A DNA stretch of 64,000 nucleotides, from positions 3,071 to 67,070 of the forward strand of contig CAZNWO010000003.1 of assembly GCA_964576585.1 (NCBI GenBank). Direction: 5' to 3'. Below are positions 29,101 to 44,100 of this stretch, piece after piece. Position numbers and translations under genes: made by a program. The notes beneath the pieces are model-generated. The model did not search any database, had not been told where the DNA came from, and was given only the letters and a program-made list of their open reading frames with translations. Numbering within the stretch: the first letter of the stretch is position 1; each line of letters starts with the position of its first letter. This DNA is from GCA-2730975 sp964576585 (GTDB taxonomy: Bacteria > Verrucomicrobiota > Verrucomicrobiia > Opitutales > Seribacteraceae).

Positions 29101-32100
29101 TTTAGGGCGTTCCCACCCGAAACGTCGACGACGTTATCCCATTTGGCTGGATTGCTCGAGTCGACCTCGGTGTTCGATCCGGCATCCTCGTCGCCCCAAT
29201 AGATCTTAACGGTCGGCTTGCTTGTATCGTAGGAAACAATTTCACCCGTCACGGTGGCGGTGCCTCCGGAGGTGGGTTCAACCTTAAGAACCTCCACGAC
29301 TGGGGGAGCAGGTTGGTCGGATGTTTTGAAGCGCATGGTGCCATTGAGGAAGAGTCCTGCGATGTCGTTGGAGGACAATTCGGCGGCGTAAATCCTGGCC
29401 TCGTCCACGAGACCTTGGAAGTAATCATTGGAGTAGGAGCTTTTGCCGATGGTTAGGTCATGATCGGATCCCGTAGCGATCGCTCTTGCGATGAAGGAAC
29501 CGATGGAATCTATGGAGCCATCGACGTAAATGACCGCATCGGTCACGTCCGCTCCAATCTCTGGGAATACGACGGCGAGATGATGCCAGTGCCCATCATC
29601 CAAAGGAGTGCTTGCCTGAATGTGACCCGCCCCGACGTCAAGTCTGGCCGCGCCGCTATTGAGGGAAATAGTCCATTGGCTACCGTTTCCGTTTGCACCC
29701 CAAGAAATTATATCTCCGTTGGTCTTTGTGGTGTTTAGCCAGATAGCTATGGTTCTGCCTGTCTTGCCACCTAGTCCCTTGTAGCCATTCACGGTTACGT
29801 GTTCTCCTGCGCCGCCAAGTCTAAGAGCTTTTCCGACACGACCAAATACTCGATCTCCGGATCCTATGCCAACGAGCTTGCCCGACCTCCCGCCGATGGA
29901 GTCGTTTGCAACGCTGCCTGCGGATTCGTCGAACTTCCACCATGCTGTGAGCCCGGATTCTCTCGGTACGCTCCAGACTACGGGGGTAACGGAGTTGCCT
30001 GCCACCGCCCGGTAGAAATAAGTCTTGTTCAAGTCCAGTCCCGTGATGAAGGAGCTGACGGTGCCGTCTCCAAAGGTGCCGTTCAAGTCAAGCCTGTGAT
30101 CCCAGTTCAAGTCATTGGATGCATTGACTTCGAGGTTTTCCCCGCCGTCGTTATCGCCCCAGAAAAAGGATAGGGTAGGGGGTTGACCTCCGTCGTTGAT
30201 GACTCGGGCAGCCAACCTAGCTGAGGATGACGCGATTTCGGCCGGTGCAATGGTCGAGACTTGTGGGGCAGCCGGATCGACGATGATGGTGACGGGCTTT
30301 ACACCGAGTCCCGCTAGGTTAGTTGCGGTCATGTTCACGTCGAAGGATCCCACTTGCAGGGGTTTGCCGATAATTTCTCCGGAGAAGGTGTCTATGCTTA
30401 GGCCGGGAGGTAGGTTGGTTGCCCCATAGGACGTGGGGTTGTTGTCTGCTGAGATGCGGTGTTGGAGGTGGACGGTTTCTTCCGTCAAGTCTTTGCCAAG
30501 GAGGATTTCTCCGATCTCTCCTGCATCAAGAGCTGCGTCGTAAACCCGGAAGTCATCCAGCCATCCCTTGAAGTATCCGTTGTTATTTGGTCTCCAGCGT
30601 CCGAATTGCAAGGCTTGGCTAGTACCGGTATTGATTTGAGATCTGGCCCAGTTTGCTTTCCTGACACCATCAAGATAAACCTCGACGTTGGTTCCCGTGT
30701 ATATGTGGGCAATATGTGAAACTCGATTCCGTAGGTCTACGTTGTGGTTTACGCCCGGATCCCAACACCAGTGCTGACTAATGAAACGTTTGTAGTTGTT
30801 GTCCCGAATGTTTCGGATCGCCCAATACATGTTGGTTCCATTTGGGCAGGAAAAATCGCCCATCCCGTAGAAGCCCGCCTGGCTTCTGGGACTGTCTCCA
30901 TCCAGATATGCCCAGAATGAAATAGTGCGTGGTTTGTTGGCGTCGATGCCCAATGCATCCGCTTTGGCGGTGGTCACGACGTATCCGTTTGTTCCATTGA
31001 AATTAATAGCGGATCCAAATCTACCCGCCACCCACGTTGCCCCTCCCGACAAAGAGCCGTCGAAACGGCCAAGTGCATCCTTGGCGACAGTACCGAATCC
31101 TTCGTCCATCGGCCAATAGCCTACTAGATTTTTTGGTCGCGTCTTTACCCTTTTTCTTAATTCGGTGGTGCCACCGCTCCTGTAGGCCAAATAGAGCTTG
31201 TCTGGACCCGAAACAACGGGTGGGCGAATTTCCGTGACGGTTCCGGTCCCGGCCGTGATTACTCCTCTTTGGATCGTCTCCGAGGCGGCTAGGGCAACAC
31301 GTCCGCCACCTGCCCCTCGGTTTCCTCCCAAGACTTGAATTAGGCCATTGTTGTAAATGTTCTTTCCGACCAAGCGAATGGCTCCCCCGGAACCACCGCC
31401 CCCGTGATTCCACTGATAGCCGTTAGTGCGACCATCTCCACCGTTGGCGCTTATCAGAACGCCGGGTCCAATCGTCAGGTCTCCCCCTGCTTTCAGTTCG
31501 ATTGCGCCTCCACCTGCTCCTGAACCTTGGAAGTAACTGCCGCTGGATCCACTGCTTCCCGGAAGAAGTTGCGTCAGTTGATCGTCCCCGTAAGTATATG
31601 ATGCTCCGGAGCCCCACCAGCCTGCAGTTAAGGGACCTCCCGGGCCGAAACCTTTTTGTCTTTCCGAACTGCGTCCTCGCCATGGATTAAGGATGGGGCG
31701 ACCTCCGTATCCGTTGAGTTCCGAGGCGTCTCCACCGTCGAGTCGCAAGTCGACGCCAACGTAAACTTCTCCCGTGCCCGCAGTCTGCAGGGAGAGAGCC
31801 CTTTCTCCTCGAAGAACTACTTTGGTCGAACCCGAGAGTCGAAGTTGCCCGAAGGTGAAGGTGCAAACGCCGTAGCTCCATTCCGTGCCATCGGAAGCAA
31901 CGTAAACTTTCTCGGCGAGAATGCCTTGGCCATGAGGACCTCCTTCTACTGAGAAATAACCTGTAGAGGTGTCGATGGTGACGGTTCCCGAATCTACCAC
32001 TAGGTTTGAATTAAGGTAGTTACCCCCGACAAAAACAGCTCCTTCGTTGCTAAGCCATTCTCCGCTTACGTCCACTTCTCCAACCTTGACTTCTCCAGGT

Positions 32101-35100
32101 GCTAGGAAGGCGACCCTGCCGCCGGAAGATCCGCGATCTTGGAATGTACCGTTGATTTTTACTCCCGAGCCTGCCTTGGCCTCGATGATCCCATGGTTGT
32201 AGATGCGTGCTCCTTCAAGACGAATAGCCCCCCCCGTGCCTGCCGCAGAATTACCAACCCCGTCTCCTCCATTTGCCGATACCTTGACGTTTGGTCGGAT
32301 TACCACTTCTCCCGAAGCCTTGAGCCATATTGCACCTGCTCCTGCACCCGAACCCTCGTTCGCGGATGGGCCGCCGGAACTACCTCCTAGTAATCCGGAG
32401 AGAGGAGCGTCTCCATAAGGCTTGGAGTCACCAGACCCATGTCCTCCGTAGGCTGCCCCGTGGCCTGAGGCGGAAGCCTGGGTCGCGGCGCCCGGACCAC
32501 GTCCTGCGCCGGAACCTGCATCGTCGCCGTCGAAGCCTCCGAGCCTGGCAATGCCTCCCCTGTCGTTTGTTGCGTCGCTTCCATCGGCCTGAAGATTTGC
32601 TCCGACCGTCAGGTTTCCTGCCGTAGCCTCGAGCACAAGGGCATTTCTTCCGTTTAAGGTGACCACGACGCCACCGCCTATTTCAATTCTGGTAAAGGAG
32701 AATCGACAGGTTGAGTAGGCCCAGCCCACACCGTCTTCTCCGACGTGCGTCTTGTCTTCGATTACGCCGTAGGCCACATCGCCGTCGGAGTGAGTCAGGA
32801 CGCCAAGCTCGGTATCGATCGAAATTGAGCCCGTATGGAACACTAGATCCTCCAAGTTCGAAGGTCTGGTGAATCTTGCTCCACCCTTGGTGCCGGGAGG
32901 AGTGCCCGTACCAGCCGCGACTTTGACGTTGCCCTGGCCCAAATTCTCGAAGAACTCGGTTCCTTCAAGGTATATGCGGCCACCTGCACCGCCTCCGAAT
33001 CCGCCCGTCACGTCGATCATGCCTTTTTCGGTGAGCTGGAAGTTTTTGCCCTTTAGGTATATTGATCCCCCTGAACCACCTCCCGAGCTACCGCCGGGAT
33101 CGTTCGATCCTGCTCCTCCCCGAGACAGGATGGCGGCATCTACTTGCAAGGTGCCGCTGGCTACAACCTTCAATGCGCCGCCGCCGCCGCCGCCGGTTTT
33201 TCCTGCAATGCCACCGCCACCGGATCCGCCCAATAGGTCAACAAGAGTGCCTTTGCCGTAAGGTTGTCCGGAAGTTGCGGATGCACTGCCTCCGGTGCCT
33301 CCATAGCCGCCACCGCCGGCAACGCCGAATCCTGTTCCGCCACCTCCGCCGGGACCTAGTCCTCTGCCGGACAGCATTCCTCCTCCGAATCCTCCGGCGA
33401 TGGAGCTTCCTCGCTCGCTCGCTCCTCCGTTTCCTCCGGAGAGGTCGATGGGTGCGGCAAGATAGGCGTCGCCATCTTCGGCTATGATCTCAAGAGCGGC
33501 ATTGCCCCTGACTTCTACGGTTAGGTCTCCCATCAGCTTGACTTCGTCGAAAGTGAAGCTGCATACCTCGTAGACGTAAGTGTTGCCGAGCGAGTCCGTG
33601 TATTCACCAAATGAGATTTCTCCCGTCCTTGAGTCCCCGCCATCGTGTTTCCATGTTCCCTTGTCGGTGTTGATCACGAGGGTGCCCGAGTCGTAGCGAA
33701 CCTTGTTCCGGGCAACGAAGCTTTTCGTATCGTCCGCCCAATCCTGTCCTCCGTCGTTTGATCCAAATGCCCTGTAGTAATAGGTTTGCCCCTTTGCCAA
33801 GCCTTCGACGTCGATGGAGAAGTCTCCCTTTTCCCTTACCCAGAACTCTACTTCGCCCCAAATGTGGCCCCAGCCTTGAAAGATAGGTTCCAGACGAACA
33901 GCCCGAACCATGCTGCCATCCATGGGTATGTCCATCCACGAGCCTTTGTTCTGGGGACCTACTTTTCCGGGAAGGGTGTCGACCTTGGTGAAGATGAGGT
34001 CTTCGTCTGCGGTGTGGACGGTAACTTCCTTAAGTTCGTCTCCCCGGTCGCGAGGCATGAAGTAAATACGAATTTTTTCGAGCTCTCGCTCCTTACCCAA
34101 GTTGAAGGTTAGAACGGTGTCTTCCTTGTACCATGCCGTCCAAGTCGAGCGCCATCCATCGGCGGGCAACTGTCCGTCTAGCAGGCGTTGGGCGGGATAG
34201 GAGTTTCCGTCTTGATTGGGTGGGGGGTCGGCAAGCAAGTTTATGCCATCCGTCATCTTGACGAGGCCTACGCCGGCTTCTCCCAAGTCCACTTCGTTGT
34301 CCCAGTTGGAGGGGTTGTCGCCACCGTCGTTGGCACCCCAATAGAGCTTTACGTTTGCGGCTCGCTTGACGTGCAGGGGGATTTCGGACTTGAAGGGATG
34401 GGCTCCAGGCAACCTGTTCTGGACACCCCACTTGTGAGCGAGATAGGCCTCGATATTCATCATGTCCTCGTCCGTAAGAGAAGAGGAGTATATCAACAAT
34501 TCGGCCAAGTCGCCGTTCCATGTGCGATTGGCTAAGTTCCTGTCGTTAGAGAAGTTGTTGGCTTCAACTGGTCCTTTCGAGCGAATCGCAACTACATTGA
34601 GGGAACCAGTCGAGAAATCGGTCATCAATCCATCGCGGACATTACCGTTCACTCGAAGGGAACCATTATAGAGGTCCGGGTGAGAATTGGCGATGGACCA
34701 TACGCGTCCGTTGGCGGAGTGGAAATGATAGGAGACTGAATCACCCAGCAGCGGGACGTTCGGGTTGTCCACGGCCCTGAACAAGGCCAGAAAAACGGTG
34801 TGGGCATCGGAGATTCGAGGGAAGGAAACAAAGTCGTCCACGCCGTCGAACCTTATTGCCGCCCTCCCGTTGTAAGCGCCTGCCTTGTATTTGGGTTGTT
34901 TTGAAGCGGTTACTTGAGTGGCGTTGTTTTCTTGGCCCGACTTGTCGGTCCAGTTGTCAATGGAGCTGTCGTTTGCAATGGCATCCTCCTGTCCGTCGCC
35001 ATTTACGTCCGTGGCGTCTAGCCAGAGTTTAAGTCCTGGAAAGGCCAGAGGTGTGAAGGGGCCAAGAACAATGCCGGACCCATGGTCTGCAAGCCGTCCT

Positions 35101-38100
35101 TTTAGGGTTGCCGAATCATTGGTCACATTGCTGGGGTCCCTGTTGACCAAGGTCGGCACACTGCTTTTGGGGGAAGTGAAGACATGGGTGGAACCCGTAA
35201 CGAAGGAATCTCCGAAGGTCGGCTTTTGGGAAGCCCATGGATGATCTCCCGGAAGGGGAGTTCCCCATTTGTTGGCAAGGTACCCTTCTATCTTTAGACG
35301 ATCTTGATCGCTGAGCATACCATGAAACATTAGGAATTCCGCGACCTGAGATTTGGAGGATTCGTGAGTGGCGTGAGACATTGCACCAAAGGAAAGCCTT
35401 TGGGGCATGAACCAGTCGTTGTGGGAGGCGGTCTTGGATCCCCCTACGTATCCTCCCTCCACGGCATCAACCCAGACTGTGACCGCAGGGTCGGATGCTT
35501 GGCTGCGTCCTTGGTGCCTAGCTGCGAAAAGGTGGAAGTTAAGGTCTGGGTTTTTGCCTTGGTCTACCCATCCATCGAAATAGAACCTGCCCATCCTGTT
35601 TCCATGGTGTCCGAACAGCCAGTTTCCTCCGTTTGAGGTAATGACTCGCTCGTTGTCGCCTCCCGTGTAGCGCGAAACGCCAAAGGCAGTGTAGCCGAGA
35701 CTCCTCCAGTCGACGGCGTTGTTTGCCCTGAAGTTGTATTGGGTCCAAATGCGATCATTGCCATCAAAATCAACTACCTGAAGTCCGTTAAAGCCATCGA
35801 GCTTGATGGATGGGTCGCCATTGAAGTTTGGCATGTCTCTGCTGTAGGAGGACTTGTCAAGCCAGCCGTTCACAATGCTTCCCTCTGCCAAGCCGTCCGG
35901 GTTGTCGTCGGCGTTGATGTCCGTAGCGTCGAGCCAGATACCTACTCCCAAAGGCATGTCCTCAAGCTTGGGTTCGGTTCTTATGAAGGAACTAAGTCCA
36001 GTCCAGACTTCTCCGGCGGAGTTGCGGGCCATGAGCCGAAGGTTGTAACTCATCCCCGGAGTCAAGTCTCCGAAGGTGCCGGTAAAGATTCCCAATCCTC
36101 TCTTGCCTTCTTCCAAGCGACTGCTCCATGCGTACAAGTTTTTCCCTTTGTCGACGGGGTCGGCCACCAAGTAAACTTCCGGGTCTTCTCCGCCGGGGCT
36201 AATGATCTCGTATTTGACTGCGGTATTGGTCGACGATACCGCAGTTATGTTCCTGATGGCGATTTGCGGGGCCACGGCCTTGATCGTAAACTTGTGCTTT
36301 TCCGACGGGCTTTGCCCGGACGCAAAGAGTGCGGTGATGCTCGTCTCGAAAATTCCTGCTTGGGATGGTGTTCCCGAAATGACGCCGCTCAATGGATTGA
36401 GTATCAATCCTCCTGGAAGTCCCATTGCGGTAAATGCTAGAGGTGGGTTGGTTGCGTTTACATCGTAGGCGAAAGGTACGTCGGCGTCCAAGGTGAATTC
36501 CAGTTCCGTGGTGATCATGTTTGGACCAATTACCCCTCCATACTCGGGGAAGGACTGGGAGGGCTTCTGGTTGTCGAATTCCGCTCTCGACCAATCTGCG
36601 GAACGGGCGACTCCGGCGAGGCGAATTTCGTCCAAGGCGGACTCGACCATTCCTTGCCCGATGATCCAATCGCTCGGAGTGGTTGCAGCCTCCTTCGAGT
36701 CTGGGGTAAAGGAGTTTTGAGAGGTGAGGTTGCCGTCCAGGTAGATTTTGGCTAGCCCCGTCGAGTGTTCGACGGTGCCGGAAAGGTGACGCCATTGCCT
36801 TCTTGAAACGGATTCGCTGGAAACGCTCTTTACAGCTGAATCCTCCAGTTTGTGATGTAGGAATGGCTTGGCTTGGCTGGCGAACTTGATACCTTTGGCT
36901 GGACCATAGGAAAACACGGACAAACCAGTAAGGTCGGAGCCAATCGAACCATCCAGCGGTACCTTGTACCAACCCGATTGAACGGGGTCGGATGGATTGA
37001 CCTTAGTCCAGTCATGGCTCGGTGTCTTGATCCAAGGTTCAATTCTGGATCCGCCTCCGCCCTCGCCGTGGGCAAATGCAATGTAGTGAGTGTCGCCTGC
37101 CGTTAACAAGATTGGTTCTTTGGTAAAGTTATTGTTTCCGCCTAGCTTTTCGTTGGCCTCGATGACGTTGTTCTTGTTCAGGTCCATCCACATTACGGAG
37201 CGATCATCCTTCCTAAGCATCCTGAACCCGTAATTTCCTGTCTCGGGAACCACGAAGATGGAAATGAAACAGGACATATACCAGTCGTAGTGGGTGATTC
37301 CTATGCCTGCGCCCATGAATTCACTGTCATTGTCCAGGTGGATGTCTTCACTTGTCCATATGCGCTGCCCTGAATACTGAGTGTTTTTGAAGAGACCTTG
37401 GTTGACGTCGTTGAAGTATGTGTCGTTCCCGTTGGAAGGAATCCAAGTGTCCCAACCGCGAGCCACAAAGGCGTTTTCAACGTCGTTGGGCATGTCGTCT
37501 TCGAGGCGCAGCCAAGTTGAGAACGTGTAGTCTCCTTCGTTGAGTGTCTGCAGGGAGGAACTGTGGGGAATCGTGAGGAAGGTGCTTGTGCTGTCTCCCA
37601 AGGTTCGGCCTGCCCCCACAACGCTGGAAGAACGATCCAAGCCACCTATGTCCTCGGCATGGTTGCGGAAGATGGTGGAGTCGGTCAGTACTCCCGCCTG
37701 ATTTATGCCGCGAAGATGCCAGACCCCCTTGAAGCCCTCGGACCAAGTCGAACCATCGTAGGAATAGGATGGAGGCTCGCTCGCAAGGTTTTCATTGCCC
37801 CAAAATGCGGTGACGTTGAGGTCGCTGGTCAGTTCGGGAATCCTGATCCAAACAAGCAGTTTGTCGGAGATTGCGTGCCATTCGTCGATTTCGTAGGCGA
37901 TTTCGTTGGCCTTGTCGTCGTAGAATCTCAGGTCGTTGCCCGTGGAAGACTTGAAGCTCCTAAGGCTGAAATTGGAAATTGAAGGATTCAGTCGAACAAG
38001 CGCGGGAAAGTTTTTCAGCTTTTCGCTTCCGGCATAACGCTCGAAGGTCAAGGGTAGCTTGTGGGTGAAGTCGGCGGCATTGACGATGACGACGTTCACG

Positions 38101-41100
38101 ACCTTCTGGTCTTGGCCCTTGGCATTGCTCGATAAGACGGTGATGCTGGTAGAGCCACCTTGGACGGGTGTTCCGCTTATTTCCCCCGTTGCAGTATTCA
38201 TGCTCAGTCCGGCAGGTAGGCCGACCGCAGAGAAACTGCTTGCGGCAGGGAAGGTTTTCAGCGTGTAGGATACGGTTCGATTGGCATCATTGGCGAATCC
38301 TCTGACCACTTGTCCGGGCAGAAGGGTGGGGGGGCCTTGCACGTCGGCTACGTCGACGAACTGAGTTTCGGTCTTTTGACTTAGGTAAGTTGCCTTGATG
38401 GTCGCGGGACTGTCGAGGTTCAGGGATATGCGAACCTCGTCAAGCCAACCATGCCAATAATTTCCCCCTGTACGCGCAGAGCCTAGGCGGAAGTATTCAA
38501 CAGGGCTGCCGAAGGGCCGTGAGCGACCGTATCCGTTGAGCCACTGCTCTCCGTTCTTGTAGATGAACATTGCCCCTACGGTTCTGTCCTTCTGGAAAAC
38601 CCAATGAACCCACTTGCCGCTGTAGTCTACGTCGTTCTGGTTGATGCGGTCGTACCCACCGACCCCTGCATCCCAGTAAATGCGACCATTGCTCCACGGG
38701 TGGTGAAGGTTGATATGTCTTCCGAGCGATGAACCGGATTCCATTACCGAGGTGTTTTTTGGCAACGTGCTGCCGCCGAAGCTCCAGAAGGAGATCGTGA
38801 GTTGAGTGGCGTCGCCCGGTGGGTGGGATTCCAGCGGTAGGTTTACGTAATCGTTTGTTCCGTCGAAAGAGAGTGCCTTGCCAATGATGCCCGGCACCCG
38901 AAAGTCGGAACCGAATTGCATCGGAGTACCGTGTAGGCTGGCCCTTGATTCACGAATTACGTCCGGTTCGTCTCCATCCATATGCCAGACTGCATGGAAA
39001 CGATCCCAGAGAGAACCGTCCTTACAGTATGCAGGCTGAGAGGTAACCGAGGGATTCCCCCAGATTGCGGTGATTTTGGTCGAGCCAGCGTCAAGCGTTG
39101 GAACCCGTACCCAGAACGAGGAAGTGCCTGCTGGATTCCACTTTACGGGTTCGTACTTCAGTTCCTCCGCTCCGTCGGGACCGACGAACCGTAGGTCGAA
39201 GCCGGCCTCGGACTTGAATTGCTCGTAGGAAAAACCAGGGATTTCCGGGCCTAGTTCCACATAGACCGGCAAGTCGACGAGGGTCTCGTTTTCATCGTAT
39301 CCGGGGAAGGTTATTTCCGCAGAGTATTCCCAACGGGTGTAGTCCTTGACGTGAAGGGGCAGAATCGTGGAACGCGAGCCAGCTGCATTGGTGGCCTTTA
39401 GGGTTACTCCATAGCTGCCCTCGACAGTGGGCGTACCCGATAGGATCCCTGTCGAGGTGTCCAGATCGATTCCCGGCGGAAGCCCGGTTGCCGAGTACGA
39501 GTCGGCAGGCCTGTCGGTCTTGATCGGCATGGAGATAGGCTGGTCTTTCAGGATGGAAAGCTCGGCGTTGTCCAGTATGCCCGGGCGATTCTCGAAGTTC
39601 GGAGGTTCAGCGGAGTATGGGTGTGTTACGCTGAATTGATCGGCAAGGCCCCACTTGTGGGCGAGGTATCCTTCCACTTGAGCTACCTGTTCGTCACTCA
39701 GCGCCGACCTGAAGAAAATGATGTCAGCGACCTCGACGGCGGCGAAACTGCCTATACCATCTCGGTCTCGGGCTCCGATCACGACGTCGTCGTCAGTTGC
39801 CGGGACTGGCCCACGATCATCAATGTTGTACTCTTGGTTGCCGTCTGCCCATTGAGTTCTCTTGAAGCCATCTTTTCGAGCCGACCAGACATGAGTTTCC
39901 CCATTGATTTTCGTCCCGCCGTACTGCCCGTCGCTCCCAGTCGTTCCTCGAATCGTAAAGGTAGCGTAATCGTTGTTGGGTTTCCTGAACTGCCATCCGA
40001 CGCTGTCTTCGCCTCGTTTGGAAATGATTGGACGCCAATTGGCGATCACATCTCCTTTGGCCACGATGAAGAGGGTGGCCTTTTCACCGAAATTGAAGGG
40101 GTCGGAGTCCGTGACGCGAAGATATTGGTCGGTTCCATTGAATTTGGCCACGTTCTTGCCGTTCCATCTGCCGGGCTCAATGGAGGGGCCATTGCCGTTC
40201 GCGGCATGATGCCCCTTGCCCGACTTGTCCCTCCAGAAGTTCAGGTTGCCCCCGAAGGGTTCGTTGGAGGCGTTGCCATCGCCGTCGACGTCGGAGGAGT
40301 CCAGCCATAGTAGCATTTCTTGGTCGGGGAAGGAAGTCGCCGTGAGACCGAAATTGCCTGCGTCGAAGGAGATCGACTTGGACGACCATACTCCTCCGGC
40401 GGCATTAGAGGCGAGGATGCGGTAATGGTAGGACTTGCCCGGGGTCAGCTGATCGACGGGTATGTTGAATGAGCCTTCTCCCAGAATTCCCAAGTTGACA
40501 ACGGCGTCCCACTTCGAGTCGTCCGAGGCGTTTACGTCGGAGGTCGACCCGGCATCCTCATCCCCCCAATAGACCAAGACGGTTGGATCGTCTCCACCTA
40601 AGGTAACCGTTTTCTCCAAGTCGCCGGAATAGATGTGACCGACTTCCTGTTCGGTTAGCTCTCTTTCGTAAACTCGCATGTCGTCCATCATTCCGTTGAA
40701 GTAATGGTCGTTGTTCCAGTTGCTCCTGCCAATGTATTGGCTGGTTCTAGTTGTGTTGTTCGGGGCGTGACCGTTGACCGTTCCTCGAAGTTCCCCGTTT
40801 CGATAGAGCTTCATCACCCCTTGCGAATTTACCGTGGCTGCCACGTGCTGCCATTCGTTTAGGGTCCAAAAGTCTTCCACTCTGAGGTACCTCTGGCTGG
40901 TCCCTCGGCGAATATTCCAGATTCCACGGCTCGTAGTTCCCTCGTTGGCGAGAATGATGTTGCTGTTGTTGGCTCCAATGCCAAAGTCGAAGACCCTTTG
41001 CCAGTTCCCCAGGTTTCGTTTGTAAACCCACGCGGTCATGGTGGTGGCTCCTACTATTCTAAAGTCCCCTGCTTCGACGTAGGCTTGGTTGGTGCCGTCG

Positions 41101-44100
41101 AAATCCAGCGCCGTGCCGAAAGCACCGCCCATGCCTGCTGTCCATGTTGCTCCTCCAAACACTTGAGCCGTGGGGGTGAGGCCCGTGGAGTCTTTCGCAT
41201 CGGCTCCGGTTCCCTCGTCAAAACGCCAGTGGGCGATGAGGGACTCGGAAACCTCGGGAGGATCGAGCGACAGTGTTACTTGTTCTCCGCCATTACTTAA
41301 GATTTTTCCGTTTAGAGTTGCCGAAACCTTGGTTCGATCAGTAGCGGGAAGTGCTGTAAGCACGGGCTTACTGATGGTTCGAAAGCTTTCGGCTTTGTCC
41401 GACCAGTCCACTGCGTTGCTTTTTGCCTTTGCCCGATAGTAGATGTGATCGCCCGAGGAGAATCCACCCACCTTGTGAGAATATTTGCCAGCTCCCAGTT
41501 GTCCGAGGTCTACGGTATTCTGCCAGAGTCCCTCGTTTTCTCCTCTCTCGACAGGTCCCCAGAATAAGGAAATCTCTGGGGTTGGGCCGTCATAGGAGAT
41601 GAGCTCGAAATTTAGAGTAGCATTGGTGTCGGTGACGTTGCTTGGCGGAAGAACCTCAATGACGGGTGGGGCGGGTAGAGTGCCTGTGGTGAAGGATTGA
41701 ATTCCAGGATTCCCCGCCAGAAGGGCAATTTCCAACGAGGAAAGTTCTTTTTCGAAGATTTTCACCTCGGACATCAGGCCGTTGAAATCCCCCCAACGGT
41801 CAACTCCCGGCCTAGCGATTCCCAGTGAAAGAGGAGAGGTGTCGCTCGTTTCTAGCCGTCCGTTGTACTGGGTCCATGTGGTGATCTTGGTTCCGTCTAC
41901 GTACAAGGTCATTTCCGAGCCGTAGGTGAGGGCGAGATGATGCCATTGCCCGGTCTGGATTCCTGCATCGATTGTAACGGTCGAATCCGTCGTGCCGCCA
42001 CCAGAGTCGATGTAGACTTCCACAAGAGATCCCTCGGTGCCGATTTCCAGATTGTCGTTGTCGGCGTTGCTGCTTTGGGCGATCAGCACGTTGTTGACTA
42101 GGTGGTTGCTGGAGATCGGTTCGCCTCCCGATTGGTCCGCATCGCGCCTGAACCAAAGAGAAATGGAGAATTGGTCGGCAGTGTCCATTTGGTCGGCGTC
42201 GCCAAGGTTTACGTAGTCGTCGTCACCGTCGAACCGCAGTACTCTTCCTCGAGTTCCGTCTACGAACGAAGTTGCACCAACAATTTGACCATGTCTCTTA
42301 CCCGTGCTGTCTAGGGAGGTCGAGTCCTGGTCGTCAAGTTGCCAGTGGAAGAGTGGTTCGACTGAAACTTCTTGCCCAAGGGACGTCCCGGCACCATTCG
42401 CTGCCTTTGCTCGATAATAATAGGTTGTGGCAGGTTGAAGTCCCGGAAGGAATCCGGAGAACGAGCCGACGTCGATAGTTTCGGGGAGGGCCAAGTTGTT
42501 GGTCATGGAGCCTGAAGTAAGTCCCCAGTCGAAGGATGCATTCGCAGGTTCTCCGCCGGCGTCATGAAGGATTCCGTTCAGGCGTGCTCCCGAAGAGGTT
42601 ACTTCCGTTGCCGCAATTGTGAGCGAACTGGGCTTTACAGGATTGACGGTGATATTGAAGGACTTTTCGTCTTGGCCCCAGATGTTGTTGGCTTTGGCGG
42701 TGACTTGGAATGTACCCGATTTTGTGGGTGTACCGGTCAGGTTCGGTCCCTGTGGACCAAAGGGCGGTTCCAGTTTGTAGGGGTGGGAGTTGGGCAGGCT
42801 TTCTGCCAACCCCCACTTGTGAGCGAGGTAACCCTCGATTCCAAGCCTGTCTAGTTCGCTTAACTTGTCCTGAAAGACGAGAACTTCTCCTAGCTCCAGA
42901 GAGGAATTGTAGTTTAGCCTGTCGAAGGGGACGTTCTGGTGCCATTGTCCGGAGGTGCTTGTCCCGGCAAGCTCGCCATTGACCCACAGTCCGTAGTCGT
43001 AACGCTTGACCTGCCAGCCTACGATTGAGTGTACGGCGGAGGTCTTGCCTGAGGAGATGTTGGGATTGTTGTTGTTCCAGCGGCGGAGCCTCCAGGTTCC
43101 TCCGTCCGCCATCCTCCAACCGTCTTTCGTGAAGAACTCGCGATTGGTCCCGGTATCCATGTACTGTCGTCCAAGGATGTAGACGGTTGTAGGCATGGTT
43201 CTGGCGTCGGTAATGGACAAGGTTTCTCCCGCAGTGAGTCGAATAAGAGGTTTTCCATTCAACTGTTTGTCCACCAAGGTGGGGCCGGTTGAAAAGTCGT
43301 CTGTAGTTGCGTGGCGACCATTGCCCGAGAGGTCTTTCCATGTCTTGACGTAATGATCCTTTTGCGAGACGTACTTGGTGTCGTTCGCATCCAGCCAGAG
43401 TTCTGGCGAGATGTCGGATGGACCCCATGATGGTGGCGGGGAATTTTTCCAGGGGTGGGCTGCGTCCAGCGAAGCTTGCAAGCCCCACTTGTGAGCAAGA
43501 TAGCCCTCCATCTTCTGCCTGTCCGTTGCCGATCGTTCGCTGGAGAAGGCAACGATTTCGGCCAAGTCGTTATCCATGCTGTAGCCGTCGGCATCGCCTA
43601 AACGATAGTTGGACCAGGGGCCCATGTCGTTGTCGTTGACCACGACTTGCAGGATCATGTAGTCCGTGATCGTACCCAAATTGAAGGGGGAGGAGAGGGA
43701 AACGCCGTTCTTGTAGACTGCGCTTGGGTATTGGTTGCCGTGAAACCAAGTTTGGACGTTCTCGACAAGGTAGTTTGAGTTTCTTCCCGAATGTCCGAGG
43801 ATTCCCCCGTAATTGTTCCATGTAACAGTTGGGCTTTTTACCACGTGATACATTTCCTTTGCAAAGAAGGCGGAACCGCCGACGTCGAATTCGTCGTCTC
43901 CGTTTAATCTTCTGAATTCAACCACGGGGAGGCCGTTCAAGCCGTTTGATCTGAAGATTGGGGTTCCGGACCTAAGGGTTGCATGCCTGGCGTTGCCGCT
44001 CTTGTCCTCCCAGATCGGCAACAGGTAAGCGACTTGGGCTCCGGAGGCGGGAATTTTCTCAATGGAACTGTTGTCGTCGGCCATGTACCAAGACAGAATC

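Noticed and set aside
31215..33700. Glycine-rich region considered as a CRISPR array or DNA tandem repeat
   Set aside because: Repetition is at the protein level (Gly codons varied), with no constant direct repeats or regular spacers at the DNA level.
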